DNA from: Pseudomonadota bacterium
Lineage (GTDB): Bacteria > Myxococcota_A > UBA796 > SXON01
Length of the DNA stretch: 64,000 nt
Reading direction: 5' to 3'
Assembly: GCA_030685065.1 (NCBI GenBank)
Contig: JAUXQH010000024.1
Span: forward strand, 126,501 to 190,500
Both the position numbers and the translations under genes were made by a program. Below the pieces are notes generated by a model, which saw nothing but the letters and a program-made list of their open reading frames with translations, ran no database searches and was not told the origin of the DNA. The stretch's first letter is position 1. Every line of letters starts with the position of its first letter. This document shows, in pieces, positions 51,182 to 60,245 of this stretch.

Positions 51182-52344
51182 CCGGGCTTCATGGCCACGA
51201 ACGAACAGCTCCCCCCGATCCCGAGCAGGCTCCCGAGCCGATCCGGCGCCGAGAGCGCCTGGGCCAGGGGCACCACCGTGCGGGCGTAGAGCTTCGTGAA
51301 CCGGCTGGTGGGAGGAGGGCCGGACGTCGCTCCGGATGCTCCGGGGGGCGTTGCGGGGGACGCCGCAGGCGTCGCGGAGTCGGCGTGCGCGAGACTCGCA
51401 GCGCCCGCCCCGGCAAGGGGCGGAGCCGACGCAGCCCGCCCCCGGAGGCGGCCGGCAAGGCCGCCGTGAGGGGGCTGGCCCCCCGCCCCAAGATCTCCAC
51501 GACGATTCTTCATCCGACCGAGCCACGGCAGCATCCGATGGTCATGGAGGGGCTGAATCCACACGTTGAAGGAACGCAGGTCAAGCACTTGGAATCCCGC
51601 GCCTTCCAGCCGGGTGCGCATCTGTCGTCGCGTCGGCATGCGCTCGTGAAAGTGGCCCACGCTGGCCTGGCGAGCGGCGTAGTCGCCCGGGTCCCGCGAG
51701 CGCTGGAATCCGTCGAAGCTGCCGTCGATGTCCCGGACGGGCATGTGCACCACGAGGCGGCCGCCGGGCGCGAGGACGCGGAACGCCTCGGTGAGCGCGC
51801 GATCGAGGTGGGTGAGGTGCTCGAACACGTCGAACGCGACGACGGCGGCGAACGCGCCGTCCGCGAAGGGCAGAACCTCGGCGTCCCCGAGCACCCAGAT
51901 GGTGTCGCTGCCGCGGGCGCGCGCGGCGGCGTTCTGGGCCGCCACCCAGACCGGCGAGATGTCGAGGCCGGTGCCGACGATCCCGCGGGTGCGCTCAAGC
52001 CAGGGGAGCAGGCCCGAGCGGTGGCCGCCGATCTCGAGGACGCGGTCCCCGCGCTTGAGCGGCAGGGCTTCGAGCAGCCCCTTCTGGTGCACGAGCATCA
52101 GGTTGTGGGGGTGGTCGAAGTCGCTCATCGCCCCCAGGCGCTGGTCGTAGATGTCGGCCTGGAGGGACTTGTTCGGGTCGTCCGGTGCGTCGCCGGGCGC
52201 GCCGCCGCCACGCGGGCGCAGATCCCAGCCGCCGAGGGCCTCGGGGTACACGGTGCCGGCCGGGCCGGCGAGCCCGCCATGGACCGCGGTGAGCGGGCGT
52301 TTGTCGACGGGATCGGCGAGGTGCTTCGGGGGGATGGAGCTCAT
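51178..52344 (-). CDS. Class I SAM-dependent methyltransferase with Trm112-like start
   Basis: The 388-residue protein begins with a Trm112-like segment (KHLADPVDKRPLTAVHGGL). The Rossmann core has motif I VLEIGGHRSGLLPWL and FDVFEHLTHLDRAL, as in small-molecule methyltransferases. A ~60-residue Gly/Ala/Pro-rich insert (~295-350) is encoded by the long copy of a GC-rich repeat. Then a C-terminal KLYARTVVPLAQAL segment resumes. The target may be a polysaccharide sugar, given the neighbours. Its start overlaps the upstream AlkP gene stop (ATGA). Confidence 0.75.
   Translation of the reverse strand: MSSIPPKHLADPVDKRPLTAVHGGLAGPAGTVYPEALGGWDLRPRGGGAPGDAPDDPNKSLQADIYDQRLGAMSDFDHPHNLMLVHQKGLLEALPLKRGDRVLEIGGHRSGLLPWLERTRGIVGTGLDISPVWVAAQNAAARARGSDTIWVLGDAEVLPFADGAFAAVVAFDVFEHLTHLDRALTEAFRVLAPGGRLVVHMPVRDIDGSFDGFQRSRDPGDYAARQASVGHFHERMPTRRQMRTRLEGAGFQVLDLRSFNVWIQPLHDHRMLPWLGRMKNRRGDLGAGGQPPHGGLAGRLRGRAASAPPLAGAGAASLAHADSATPAASPATPPGASGATSGPPPTSRFTKLYARTVVPLAQALSAPDRLGSLLGIGGSCSFVAMKPG
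51343..51493. repeat. GC-rich intragenic repeat, long copy
   Basis: Ends match the short copy at 38016-38051: the 17-bp GGGGGGCGTTGCGGGGG (51343-51359) and CCCCCCGCCCCAAGA (51479-51493). Between them are nested palindromes such as GACGCC-GCA-GGCGTC and CGCCCC-GGCAA-GGGGCG. The ~151-bp unit is in frame in the methyltransferase and gives a low-complexity linker. Confidence 0.65.
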
Positions 52345-54008
52345 TGGAGGTAGCCGAGCCCCCGGAGCCGCTCTTCGATGGCGCGATCGGTCGCGGCGTC
52401 CCGCGTCGGGCCGGACGCCCCGGCGAAGATTCGCGCCTCGGTCCACAAGGTGCGCAGCTGAGCCGCGAGGACCTCGTGGAGCACGCGCCCGTCGATGTCG
52501 TCGGGGATGGCGGCGCCCATCGTCGCGAAGAGGGTGGGAAGGATGTCGACGATGTTCGCGTCCGCGATGGTGGTGCCCGGCGCGAAGTCGGGGCCCCAGC
52601 CGAGAAACAACCCGTCCGGCTCGTGGTTGCCGCTCGCGAAACCGCTCTTCTCGAAGACCTCGCTCGGCACGTCTCCCTCGGAGTAGTAGAACCACACCGA
52701 GTCGTCGTGCGTGGCGATGAGGAGATCCGCCGCGCCGTGCACCTCGGGGCCCTGATAGAGGACGTCCCGACGGTCCACCCGCGTGATGATGCGCTTGCCC
52801 TCGGGATCCCGCATGGCGAGCAGGCGCTGGCGCACCTCCTCGACGACGCGATCGTAGTCCGCGGGGTCCACCGAGCCGCGCGGCTCCCGGCCCTTGAGGT
52901 TGATGCGCACCGAGTTCGTGCCGTGGCAGAACGCCTGGGTGTTCTCCCAGTCGATGTCCGTCGCGAAGCGAGACAGCTCATCGCCCATGCGGAGCGCCCG
53001 ATCGCCGCCGAACCGCTTGGCGAGATCGAGCAGCTTACGGGTGTCGACACCGGCGCGGCCGAGCAGTCCGCGGACCTTGTGGAGGCGGTTGCGGGTGTCC
53101 CGGCCGCCCTCGCGAAACTTCAGGAAGCCCTCCTGTGCGAGCCAGGTGTTCAGGAACACCTTGTAGCGACAGGGCCCGAACCCATGGTCCGAGATGAAGA
53201 TGACGTTCGAATCCGCGGGCTTACGCTCCATCATCTCGGCGATGCGGGTGTCGAGGATGCGGTAGATGTCGAGGATGGCCGACTCGTACTTCGTCGCGAG
53301 GGCGGCGTCGTAATACGGGTGGTTCGGATCGAAGATGTGCCAGAGACAATGCTGCATCCGGTCCATCTCGACCCAGACGGTGCAGAACACGTCCCACGGC
53401 TCCTGCTCCATCAGCGTACGCACGAGCTTGCCGCGCCCCTCCAGCATGGCGCGCAGCCGCGCCAGGAAAGGGAGGATGTCGGCTTCGGATTCCGTGAGGT
53501 GAGTGTCGATCACGTAGTCGGGCACGAGCTTGTCGAGCTCGGCCTTGTACGACGCGGGCCAGGTGAAGCCGGGCACGTCCTTCGACGGGGTGAGCATGTC
53601 GCCGACCGCGATCCCGTTGATCGGGCGGGCCGGGTAGGTGAGCGGCAGGTTGACCGTGGCCACCCGCGCGCCGCGCTCCGACAACAGCTCGAAGAACGTG
53701 CGCGATTGGATACGCGTCGAGTCGATCGGGCGGTAGAGGTAGCTGCCGGGCACCGGTTCGGTCCAGTCGTAGATGCCGTGCTTGCCGGGGCCTTTTCCTG
53801 TCTGGTAGGCGGTCCACGCGGTGGCGGTCATCGGCGGGACGACCGACCACAACGGGCCGGACGCGCCCTGGTCGCGGAGCTTCCCGAGAGTCGGCATGAC
53901 GCCGCGCTCGATGAAGCCGTCCAGGAGCTTCCACGTGGCGCCGTCGAGGCCGATGACGACGGCCTTGCGGCGCACTGCCTTGGCAGAGATACTTGCCTTC
54001 GCGGTCAT
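52341..54008 (-). CDS. AlkP-superfamily phosphodiesterase-like hydrolase
   Basis: The 555-residue protein has the nucleotide-pyrophosphatase/phosphodiesterase fold: VVIGLDGATWKLL (first Asp metal ligand), a TATAWTAY nucleophile Thr region, and SDHGFGP (Asp-His ligands). No signal peptide is visible, so it may act in the cytosol, or be exported by another route. It probably cleaves phosphodiesters or sulfates. It starts the leftward operon with the methyltransferase and faces the Wzc-like gene (68-bp gap). ATG at 54008 has GGAGGGGG upstream. Confidence 0.78.
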   Translation of the reverse strand: MTAKASISAKAVRRKAVVIGLDGATWKLLDGFIERGVMPTLGKLRDQGASGPLWSVVPPMTATAWTAYQTGKGPGKHGIYDWTEPVPGSYLYRPIDSTRIQSRTFFELLSERGARVATVNLPLTYPARPINGIAVGDMLTPSKDVPGFTWPASYKAELDKLVPDYVIDTHLTESEADILPFLARLRAMLEGRGKLVRTLMEQEPWDVFCTVWVEMDRMQHCLWHIFDPNHPYYDAALATKYESAILDIYRILDTRIAEMMERKPADSNVIFISDHGFGPCRYKVFLNTWLAQEGFLKFREGGRDTRNRLHKVRGLLGRAGVDTRKLLDLAKRFGGDRALRMGDELSRFATDIDWENTQAFCHGTNSVRINLKGREPRGSVDPADYDRVVEEVRQRLLAMRDPEGKRIITRVDRRDVLYQGPEVHGAADLLIATHDDSVWFYYSEGDVPSEVFEKSGFASGNHEPDGLFLGWGPDFAPGTTIADANIVDILPTLFATMGAAIPDDIDGRVLHEVLAAQLRTLWTEARIFAGASGPTRDAATDRAIEERLRGLGYLQ

Positions 54009-54076
54009 CCCGTCCCCCTCCAACACCGGGTACGTTGTAGCCCGGCCGCCGAAGGGGTGGCCACGCAGGAGAGTGA

Positions 54077-56272
54077 TTGGCAGCACCCCAGGGACCCAGT
54101 GGTCCGAACCGTCCCCACCGGCCGCGTCGGCAGCTCCGGGACGATGACGACACCTCGCTCTCGGAGATCCTGCACCTGCGGGACTACTGGCGCACCGTAC
54201 GGAAGCGTTTGTGGACGCTCATCACCGCGTTCTCCTTGATCGTCGGGAGTGTCACGGTGGTCACGCTCCTGACGCCGCAGGTGTTCGAGTCGACCGCCTC
54301 GCTCCAGATCGACTCTCAGCCGCAAGCGAACACGAGCCTCTCCGCCTACGGACAGACCGGCCAGGGGCAATACCTGCTCGAGCAGGAATACTTCAGTACG
54401 CAGCACAAGAAGCTGAGGAGCCGCGTGCAGGCGCGCGCGGTCGCCGAGCGGCTCGATCTCGCCAACAACCCAGTCTACGCGGAGCTCGAGCCGGACGAGC
54501 TGGTGCAGACGCTGCTCAACCAGGTGGACATCGCGCCCATCAAGGGCACGCGCCTGGTGTGGATCTACGTGCGGGCGAACGATCGTGAATTCGCCGCGCT
54601 CCTCTGCCAGACCTGGGCGGAAGTGTTCGTCCAGCGCAACATGGACGAGATCAACCAGGGCGTCCAGGGCGGCCTGGGCTGGCTCTCCGGCGCGGTGACC
54701 AAGGCCGAGGAGGAGTTCCGCCAGGCCGAGCAGGCGCTGCTCGATTTCCGTAGGAAAAACAACAAGATCGCCCTGTCTTCCCAGGAAGAGGGAAACCTGC
54801 TCGTTCAGCAGCTCGAAGAGCTGTCGCGCAAGCGCGCCCTGGCCGAGGCCGAGCGCGCCGCCCGCGAGGCCGAGTACGACGGGCTCGCGGCGTCGGCTCG
54901 CACGCAGAAGGATCTTCGGCGGATCTCCCTGCTCGTCGAGAGCCCCCTGATGTCCGGGCTGCGCGAGCAGCTCACGACGCTTCAGGCCGATCGGGAGGCG
55001 CTGATGACGCGGTACCTGCCCGACGCGCCCGTGCCCCTCGTGCTCCAGAACAAGGAGCGCCTGGTGGACGTCGAGCTGCAGATCCGCTCCGAGGTGGACG
55101 CCGAGCTCGGCCGCCGCCGCGCGATGCTCGCCCAGGCCCAGAGCACGGAGGAGGGGCTTCAGCGCTCGATCGAGTCGCTCACCAAGAGCGCGCTCGAGGA
55201 AAACGGTGAAGAGGCCAACTACAACCTGCTCCGTCGCCAGGTGGACTCGCGCGCGATCATCTACAAGCACCTGGTCGAGAAGAGCCAGGAGATGGACGTG
55301 ACCTCCTCCCTCAAGGAGAACAACGTCCGCATCATCGATCCCGGCGAGGCCGGAGAGAAGCCGGTGGAGCCGAACTACGTCCGCAACATCGGCGTGGCCA
55401 TCCTCGGTGGCCTCCTGGTCGGCGTGTCGATGGCGCTGTTCTTCGACTACATGGACACGACGATCAAGACCCGAGAAGAGGTCGAGGCGCTCGGATTGCC
55501 GTTCCTCGGCATCATCCCGAGCGTGCCCGGCCTGGAGGGCGAGGGCTGGGAAGTGGCGCGGCAGCGCTACCTGTACGCGCTGAACTACCCCAAGAGCGCC
55601 TTCGCGGAATTCTGTCGAAACATCCGAACGACCGTGAACTTCAGCGCGCGGGAGGACGGCCTGCCGCCCCGCCGCCTCCTCATCACCTCCGCCGGCCCGC
55701 GCGAGGGGAAGACCACCTCGAGCATCAACCTCGCGATCACCTTCGCGAGCAACGGCCGGCGTGTCTGCCTCGTGGACGCCGATCTGCGGCGCCCGAGCCT
55801 GCACCACGCGTTCGGCCTCCCCAACGAGGAGGGCTTCTCCACCCTCATCGGGGGGACCTCCTCCGTGGCCGCCGTGTCGCAGCCGACGCCCCAGGAGGGG
55901 CTGTTCATCATTCCTTCGGGCCCCCGGCCGCCGAACCCCGCGGAGATGCTCGGCTCGCAGGCGTGCAAGGACGCGCTCGATCGGCTCAACGAGGCGTTCG
56001 ACCTGGTCATCATCGACTCGCCGCCCGTCGTCGCCGTGACCGACGCGGTAGTGCTCGCGAACGACGTCGACGGTGTGATCCTCGTGGTGAAGAGCTTCAA
56101 GGTCGCGCGGGACCTCGTGCTCCAGGCCAAGCGCCAGCTGGTCGACGTCGAGGCGCGCCTCATCGGCGTCATCCTCAACAACTTCGATATTCAGCGTAAA
56201 AGCTACGGGTATTACTACTACTATTCGTATTACGGGTCCGATCGCGAGGACGTTGGCAAGGGACGTACGTGA
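54077..56272 (+). CDS. wzc: Wzc-type polysaccharide co-polymerase/BY tyrosine autokinase
   Basis: The 731-residue inner-membrane protein has TM1 (~45-65), a long periplasmic coiled-coil domain (~200-400), TM2 (~433-458), and a cytosolic BY-kinase domain with Walker A SAGPREGKTTS (~538), Walker A' VCLVDADLRRP (~565) and Walker B DLVIIDSPP (~642). The tail has eight Tyr between 710 and 719 (YGYYYYYSYY). Such kinases control polymer length and export by autophosphorylating the tail. The start is TTG with AGGAG upstream. Its TGA overlaps the next gene's GTG. Confidence 0.9.
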   Translation: MAAPQGPSGPNRPHRPRRQLRDDDDTSLSEILHLRDYWRTVRKRLWTLITAFSLIVGSVTVVTLLTPQVFESTASLQIDSQPQANTSLSAYGQTGQGQYLLEQEYFSTQHKKLRSRVQARAVAERLDLANNPVYAELEPDELVQTLLNQVDIAPIKGTRLVWIYVRANDREFAALLCQTWAEVFVQRNMDEINQGVQGGLGWLSGAVTKAEEEFRQAEQALLDFRRKNNKIALSSQEEGNLLVQQLEELSRKRALAEAERAAREAEYDGLAASARTQKDLRRISLLVESPLMSGLREQLTTLQADREALMTRYLPDAPVPLVLQNKERLVDVELQIRSEVDAELGRRRAMLAQAQSTEEGLQRSIESLTKSALEENGEEANYNLLRRQVDSRAIIYKHLVEKSQEMDVTSSLKENNVRIIDPGEAGEKPVEPNYVRNIGVAILGGLLVGVSMALFFDYMDTTIKTREEVEALGLPFLGIIPSVPGLEGEGWEVARQRYLYALNYPKSAFAEFCRNIRTTVNFSAREDGLPPRRLLITSAGPREGKTTSSINLAITFASNGRRVCLVDADLRRPSLHHAFGLPNEEGFSTLIGGTSSVAAVSQPTPQEGLFIIPSGPRPPNPAEMLGSQACKDALDRLNEAFDLVIIDSPPVVAVTDAVVLANDVDGVILVVKSFKVARDLVLQAKRQLVDVEARLIGVILNNFDIQRKSYGYYYYYSYYGSDREDVGKGRT

Positions 56273-58836
56273 AGGACGCCGTCGTCCCGGGGGAGCGTCT
56301 GGAGCGAGCCGTCGCCCTCGGGATGCTCCTCGCGGTGTGTGCGGGGGCGGCGCTCGAGGGCGGCGTGGTGCCGATGTACGGGGGGGTCGTCTACGCGGTC
56401 GCCGTCGCGATCGGTTTGGCGTGGATCGCCCTCCGGGGAGGGGAGCCGCTTCCCCGGATCGCGAAGCTCGGCGTGGCGCTGTTCGCGCTGGTGATGCTCT
56501 ACCAGGCGCTCCCGGTGCCCGAGGCGGTGAGGGAGCTGGTGGCGCCCGGGCAGGCCACATGGATCGATCGGGTGGCGCCGGAGTACGCCCCCGAGCTCGA
56601 TCCGTGGCTCGGCGCCGTCGCCACCTATGATGTGCTCGCCGCCGTGGGCGCCGCGGGGGAGTGGTCCTACGATCTGCTCGCGGGCTCGGTCGCGACAACG
56701 TCGCGGGCGGGCGCCATCGACCCGACGGCGTGGCGCTGGTCGCTCGGGCAGCTCCTGGCCCTCGGCGTGGTCTGGCTCGTCGGTGCCGGCCTGGGCCGCA
56801 GCCCGGTCGCGAGCCGGATCGTGCTCGTCGGCCTGCTCGTGTTCTGCGTCGGGGAGGCCGTGTTCGGCCTCGCGAACCGCAACGGTCCGAGCACCGGCAT
56901 CGGCGTGAAGCAGTACTACATGGGCTCGGCGACCGGCACGTTCATCAACCGCGGGCACTTCGCCGCGCTCCTGGTGCTCGGCGTCGGCGCGGCCTGGGGG
57001 CTCGCGGCGGGGTTGTTTCCACTCCTGCCCGAAGAGGTGCGCAAGCACATGGCGCGGAAGCGCCGCTCCAGCCAGCCGCCCTCGGTGTTCGAGGCGAGCG
57101 GAGACCGCATCCCGCGCCTCGCGCTCCTCGGCTTCCTCGTGGCCGTGCTGCTCGTGGCGATCGTCGCGTCGCAAGCCCGCGGCCCGGTGCTCGGGCTCGC
57201 CGTGGCCGGGCTGTTGGTCGGCGGCGGGATGGCGTGGCGTCGCAAGGAGACGTTTCACCTCGGCATCGCCCTCGCCGTGCCCGTCGCCGGCGGCGTCCTC
57301 GCGCTCCTGGCGTTCGGGATCGGCGGCGCGTTCGGGCGCTTCCGCGGCCTGCTCTCCGGGGATGACGCGAGCGTCCACGCGCGGCTCGATGTCTGGCGGG
57401 ACTCGATCCCGGCCTTCTTCGACGCGCCGGTGTTCGGCGCGGGGCTGGGAGGCTGGCAGCTCGCCCACGCGCTCCACGAGCGCGCCGATCACCTCTACAC
57501 GTTCACCAACGCGCACAACGAACTCGTCGAGATCCTCGTCGAGGTGGGCGTCGTCGGGGCGCTCGCCTACGCGCTCGTCGGGTTCGCCCTGGTGCGCGGG
57601 CTTTTCCGCGCGCTCCGCGACGTGCCGCACGACGAGGGCACCGCCGCGGGGGTGGGCGCCCTCGTGGGCGTGCTCGCGGTGTTGGTGCAGTCCCTCGGGG
57701 ACTTTCCGCTCCACATTCCCGGCGTCGCGCTCCCTTGGGCCCTGATGGCGGGGCTCGCCCAAGGCTCGCTGACCACGCCCGCGAAGGCCGGCGCGAAGGG
57801 GCCGGTGCTCCTCGTCGGCCTCGCCGCCATCGGGCTCTGCGGGGCGGCCGCCATGGCGGACGCCGGGTTCGACGGCGCGCGCGACGACCGCCTCGCCGAG
57901 CGCGGCAGGCTGTGGCACGAGCGGGATCGGAGCGCCGCGACCGTGGCCTCCATCCGCGCCTGGCGTGACACGGCGCGCGCGGCCGTGGATCGGGCTCCGT
58001 TCGACCCGTGGTCGCACGCGGCGATGGCCGAGGCCGAGGCGATCCTCGCGCGAGAGGCCTGGCGGCTGAACGGGGCGCGGCCCGTGGGCGAGTCGCCCGA
58101 AGATCACGCCTTCCAGGCCGACCTCGCGTTGACCCGCGCGCGGACGCTCCGCCCGCGGGATCCTCGCCTGGCGATCACCTTGGCGCGGACGTTGGTGATC
58201 CTCGCGCAACGTTCGTCCACACCCGACGCCTATGAGGCGCGCGTCGTGGAGCTGCTCGCGGACGCCGTCACGCGGGACGCCTGGCGCTCCGACGAGGCCT
58301 TCGATGTCGCGGATCGCCTCTCGGACGACGCGCTCGCGCAAATCGCGGGCCCCGCCGTCCGTTCCACCTCTGCAGGGGCCCGCGCACGAGCCCGCGTCTC
58401 GTATGCTCACGGCAAGGCCCTGGAGCGCCGCGGCCGTGGCGATGCGGCCGCGGCCGCTCATACCGAAGCCATCGAGGCAGACGGCACGTTCGGGCCCGCC
58501 CTCTTCGCCGCGGGCGTACTGGCCCGAAACCGGGGCGACACCGCCACGGGCGACGAGCTCCTCAGGCGCTTCCTCACGGCCGCCGAGCGCGGCACGGGCA
58601 TGGAGGGTTGGGCGCTCGTGCTCCTCGGTGACCTCGACATGGCGGAGGCGCGCCTGCGGCGGGCGGTCAAGGAGTCCCCGACGAACCGGTGGGCGTGGGA
58701 GGGGCTCGCGGAGGTTGCCAAGCGCCAGGCAAACGCGGAGGACGAGCGCGCCGCCCTCAAGAAGATCCTCGCCCTCGATCCCTCGCATCGCGCGGCGAAG
58801 GGGCGCATGGTGGTGCTGGATGCGGCGAAGCCGTAG
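56269..58836 (+). CDS. O-antigen ligase-like membrane protein fused to TPR domain
   Basis: The 855-residue protein has ten or more transmembrane segments (~15-500) with a ligase/polymerase-type periplasmic loop (HARLDVWRDSIPAFFDAPVFGAGLGGWQL and FTNAHNELVEILVEVGVVG, the family HN-E motif). The last ~300 residues are a soluble TPR-like alpha-solenoid. This fusion recurs in exopolysaccharide clusters of Myxococcota. It would polymerise or ligate the repeat unit with Wzc. The start is GTG, overlapping the wzc stop by 4 nt. Confidence 0.8.
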   Translation: MKDAVVPGERLERAVALGMLLAVCAGAALEGGVVPMYGGVVYAVAVAIGLAWIALRGGEPLPRIAKLGVALFALVMLYQALPVPEAVRELVAPGQATWIDRVAPEYAPELDPWLGAVATYDVLAAVGAAGEWSYDLLAGSVATTSRAGAIDPTAWRWSLGQLLALGVVWLVGAGLGRSPVASRIVLVGLLVFCVGEAVFGLANRNGPSTGIGVKQYYMGSATGTFINRGHFAALLVLGVGAAWGLAAGLFPLLPEEVRKHMARKRRSSQPPSVFEASGDRIPRLALLGFLVAVLLVAIVASQARGPVLGLAVAGLLVGGGMAWRRKETFHLGIALAVPVAGGVLALLAFGIGGAFGRFRGLLSGDDASVHARLDVWRDSIPAFFDAPVFGAGLGGWQLAHALHERADHLYTFTNAHNELVEILVEVGVVGALAYALVGFALVRGLFRALRDVPHDEGTAAGVGALVGVLAVLVQSLGDFPLHIPGVALPWALMAGLAQGSLTTPAKAGAKGPVLLVGLAAIGLCGAAAMADAGFDGARDDRLAERGRLWHERDRSAATVASIRAWRDTARAAVDRAPFDPWSHAAMAEAEAILAREAWRLNGARPVGESPEDHAFQADLALTRARTLRPRDPRLAITLARTLVILAQRSSTPDAYEARVVELLADAVTRDAWRSDEAFDVADRLSDDALAQIAGPAVRSTSAGARARARVSYAHGKALERRGRGDAAAAAHTEAIEADGTFGPALFAAGVLARNRGDTATGDELLRRFLTAAERGTGMEGWALVLLGDLDMAEARLRRAVKESPTNRWAWEGLAEVAKRQANAEDERAALKKILALDPSHRAAKGRMVVLDAAKP

Positions 58837-58913
58837 GCCGCGGCGCGTCCTGTTCGGTTGCCACGTCTGGAATCCGGGGTGACACCCGGATAGACGGCGG
58901 GCCGGAGACGCCC

Positions 58914-60245
58914 ATGGCTCGCATTCATTCTGGTCTGTTCCGCAAGGCGCTGGTGGTCGAGCATCCCGACGCCGTGCTGGACGAGCTTCTCCTCGCGGAC
59001 GGGCTGCTGGTCGACCGGGCCTCCGACGTTCCCGACGAGGCCGGGTTGATCCGGATGTTGAACGAGGGGCGGCACCAGGTGCTCTTCAAGCGGAGCCGCG
59101 TCCCGGTCACGCGCGCGGTGCTCGAGGCGTGCCCCGAGCTCTACGCGGTGCAGCTCTGCTGCATCGGGGACGACAGCGTGGACAAGCGGGCGTGCGCCGA
59201 CAACGGCGTGCTGGTGTTCAACGACCCGGTGAGCAACGGGCGCAGCGTGGTCGAGCTCGCGATCGCGCACCTCATCGCCCTCTCGCGGCGCCTCTACGAG
59301 ACGGTCGACCACACCCGCGCCGGCGGCTTCGACAAGTCGCAGGCGGAGCGCTTCGAGATCCACGGGCGCGTGCTCGGCATCCTCGGGCTCGGCAACATCG
59401 GGCGCCAGGTGGCCCGCGCCGCCGAGGCGCTCGGGATGAAGATCCTCTTCCACGACACGCGCGAGGTGGCGCGCGAGATCGGGCTGGAGATGGGCTGGGA
59501 GGAGGTCAAGTCGATCGACGCCCTCTTCCGCCGCTCCGATTGCGTGAGCGTGCACGTGAGCGCGGAGGACACGCGCAGCCAGAGCAACCGCGGCCTCCTG
59601 ACCCGAGAGCACTTCTCCCAGCTCGCGGCCGACCGCCCGGGCCTCTCGCCCCGGCTCTTCCTCAACCTCGCGCGGGGCTTCCTCTACGATCCGGAGGACC
59701 TTCTCGTCGCCATCGAAGCGGGCAACGTCGGCCGCGCCGCGGTGGACGTGTACCCCGAGGAGCCGCGCGGCAGCGCCCCCTGGTCGAACCCCTACGCCGC
59801 GCAGCCGCGGGTCGCCACGACGCCCCACCTCGGCGCCGCCACCCTCGACGCCCAGCCCCGCATCGCGCGTCGTGTCGCGCAGACGTTCAGGTCCTTCAAT
59901 CGCCACGGCGCCCTGCGGGACTGCGTCTACCGGCCGCGCCTGCTCCTGGGCCTGAGCGAGATCGATCCTGGCAGCACGCTGCTCGCCGTGGTGCACTCCA
60001 CCCGGCGCGGCTCCCGCAAGGCCCTGCAGGACGCGATCTTCGAGGCCGGCGCGTCCAACCTCTCCACCGTTCACCAGGACTTCGAGGACTACGGCATGGC
60101 CTTCGATCTCTCCGTGATCGACCGCCCCCTCGACGACGATCAGCTCCGCTACGTGCTCTCGCATGCCGCTGACCTCACGGGGGAGGCGGGCTCGATCCGC
60201 AGCATCCGCCAGGTCACCCTGCTCGACGAGGGCATGGGCGGGTGA
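58914..60245 (+). CDS. SerA-like D-3-phosphoglycerate dehydrogenase/2-hydroxyacid dehydrogenase
   Basis: The 443-residue protein has a D-2-hydroxyacid dehydrogenase fold: nucleotide-binding GLGNIG, an SVHVSAEDTRSQSNRGLL segment and TPHLGAATLDAQ (catalytic His). A C-terminal ACT-like domain follows (SEIDPGSTLLAVVHSTRR). Usually this oxidises 3-phosphoglycerate for serine synthesis, but the substrate is not certain. The ATG at 58914 fits. The TGA overlaps the next gene's GTG (GTGA). Confidence 0.85.
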   Translation: MARIHSGLFRKALVVEHPDAVLDELLLADGLLVDRASDVPDEAGLIRMLNEGRHQVLFKRSRVPVTRAVLEACPELYAVQLCCIGDDSVDKRACADNGVLVFNDPVSNGRSVVELAIAHLIALSRRLYETVDHTRAGGFDKSQAERFEIHGRVLGILGLGNIGRQVARAAEALGMKILFHDTREVAREIGLEMGWEEVKSIDALFRRSDCVSVHVSAEDTRSQSNRGLLTREHFSQLAADRPGLSPRLFLNLARGFLYDPEDLLVAIEAGNVGRAAVDVYPEEPRGSAPWSNPYAAQPRVATTPHLGAATLDAQPRIARRVAQTFRSFNRHGALRDCVYRPRLLLGLSEIDPGSTLLAVVHSTRRGSRKALQDAIFEAGASNLSTVHQDFEDYGMAFDLSVIDRPLDDDQLRYVLSHAADLTGEAGSIRSIRQVTLLDEGMGG

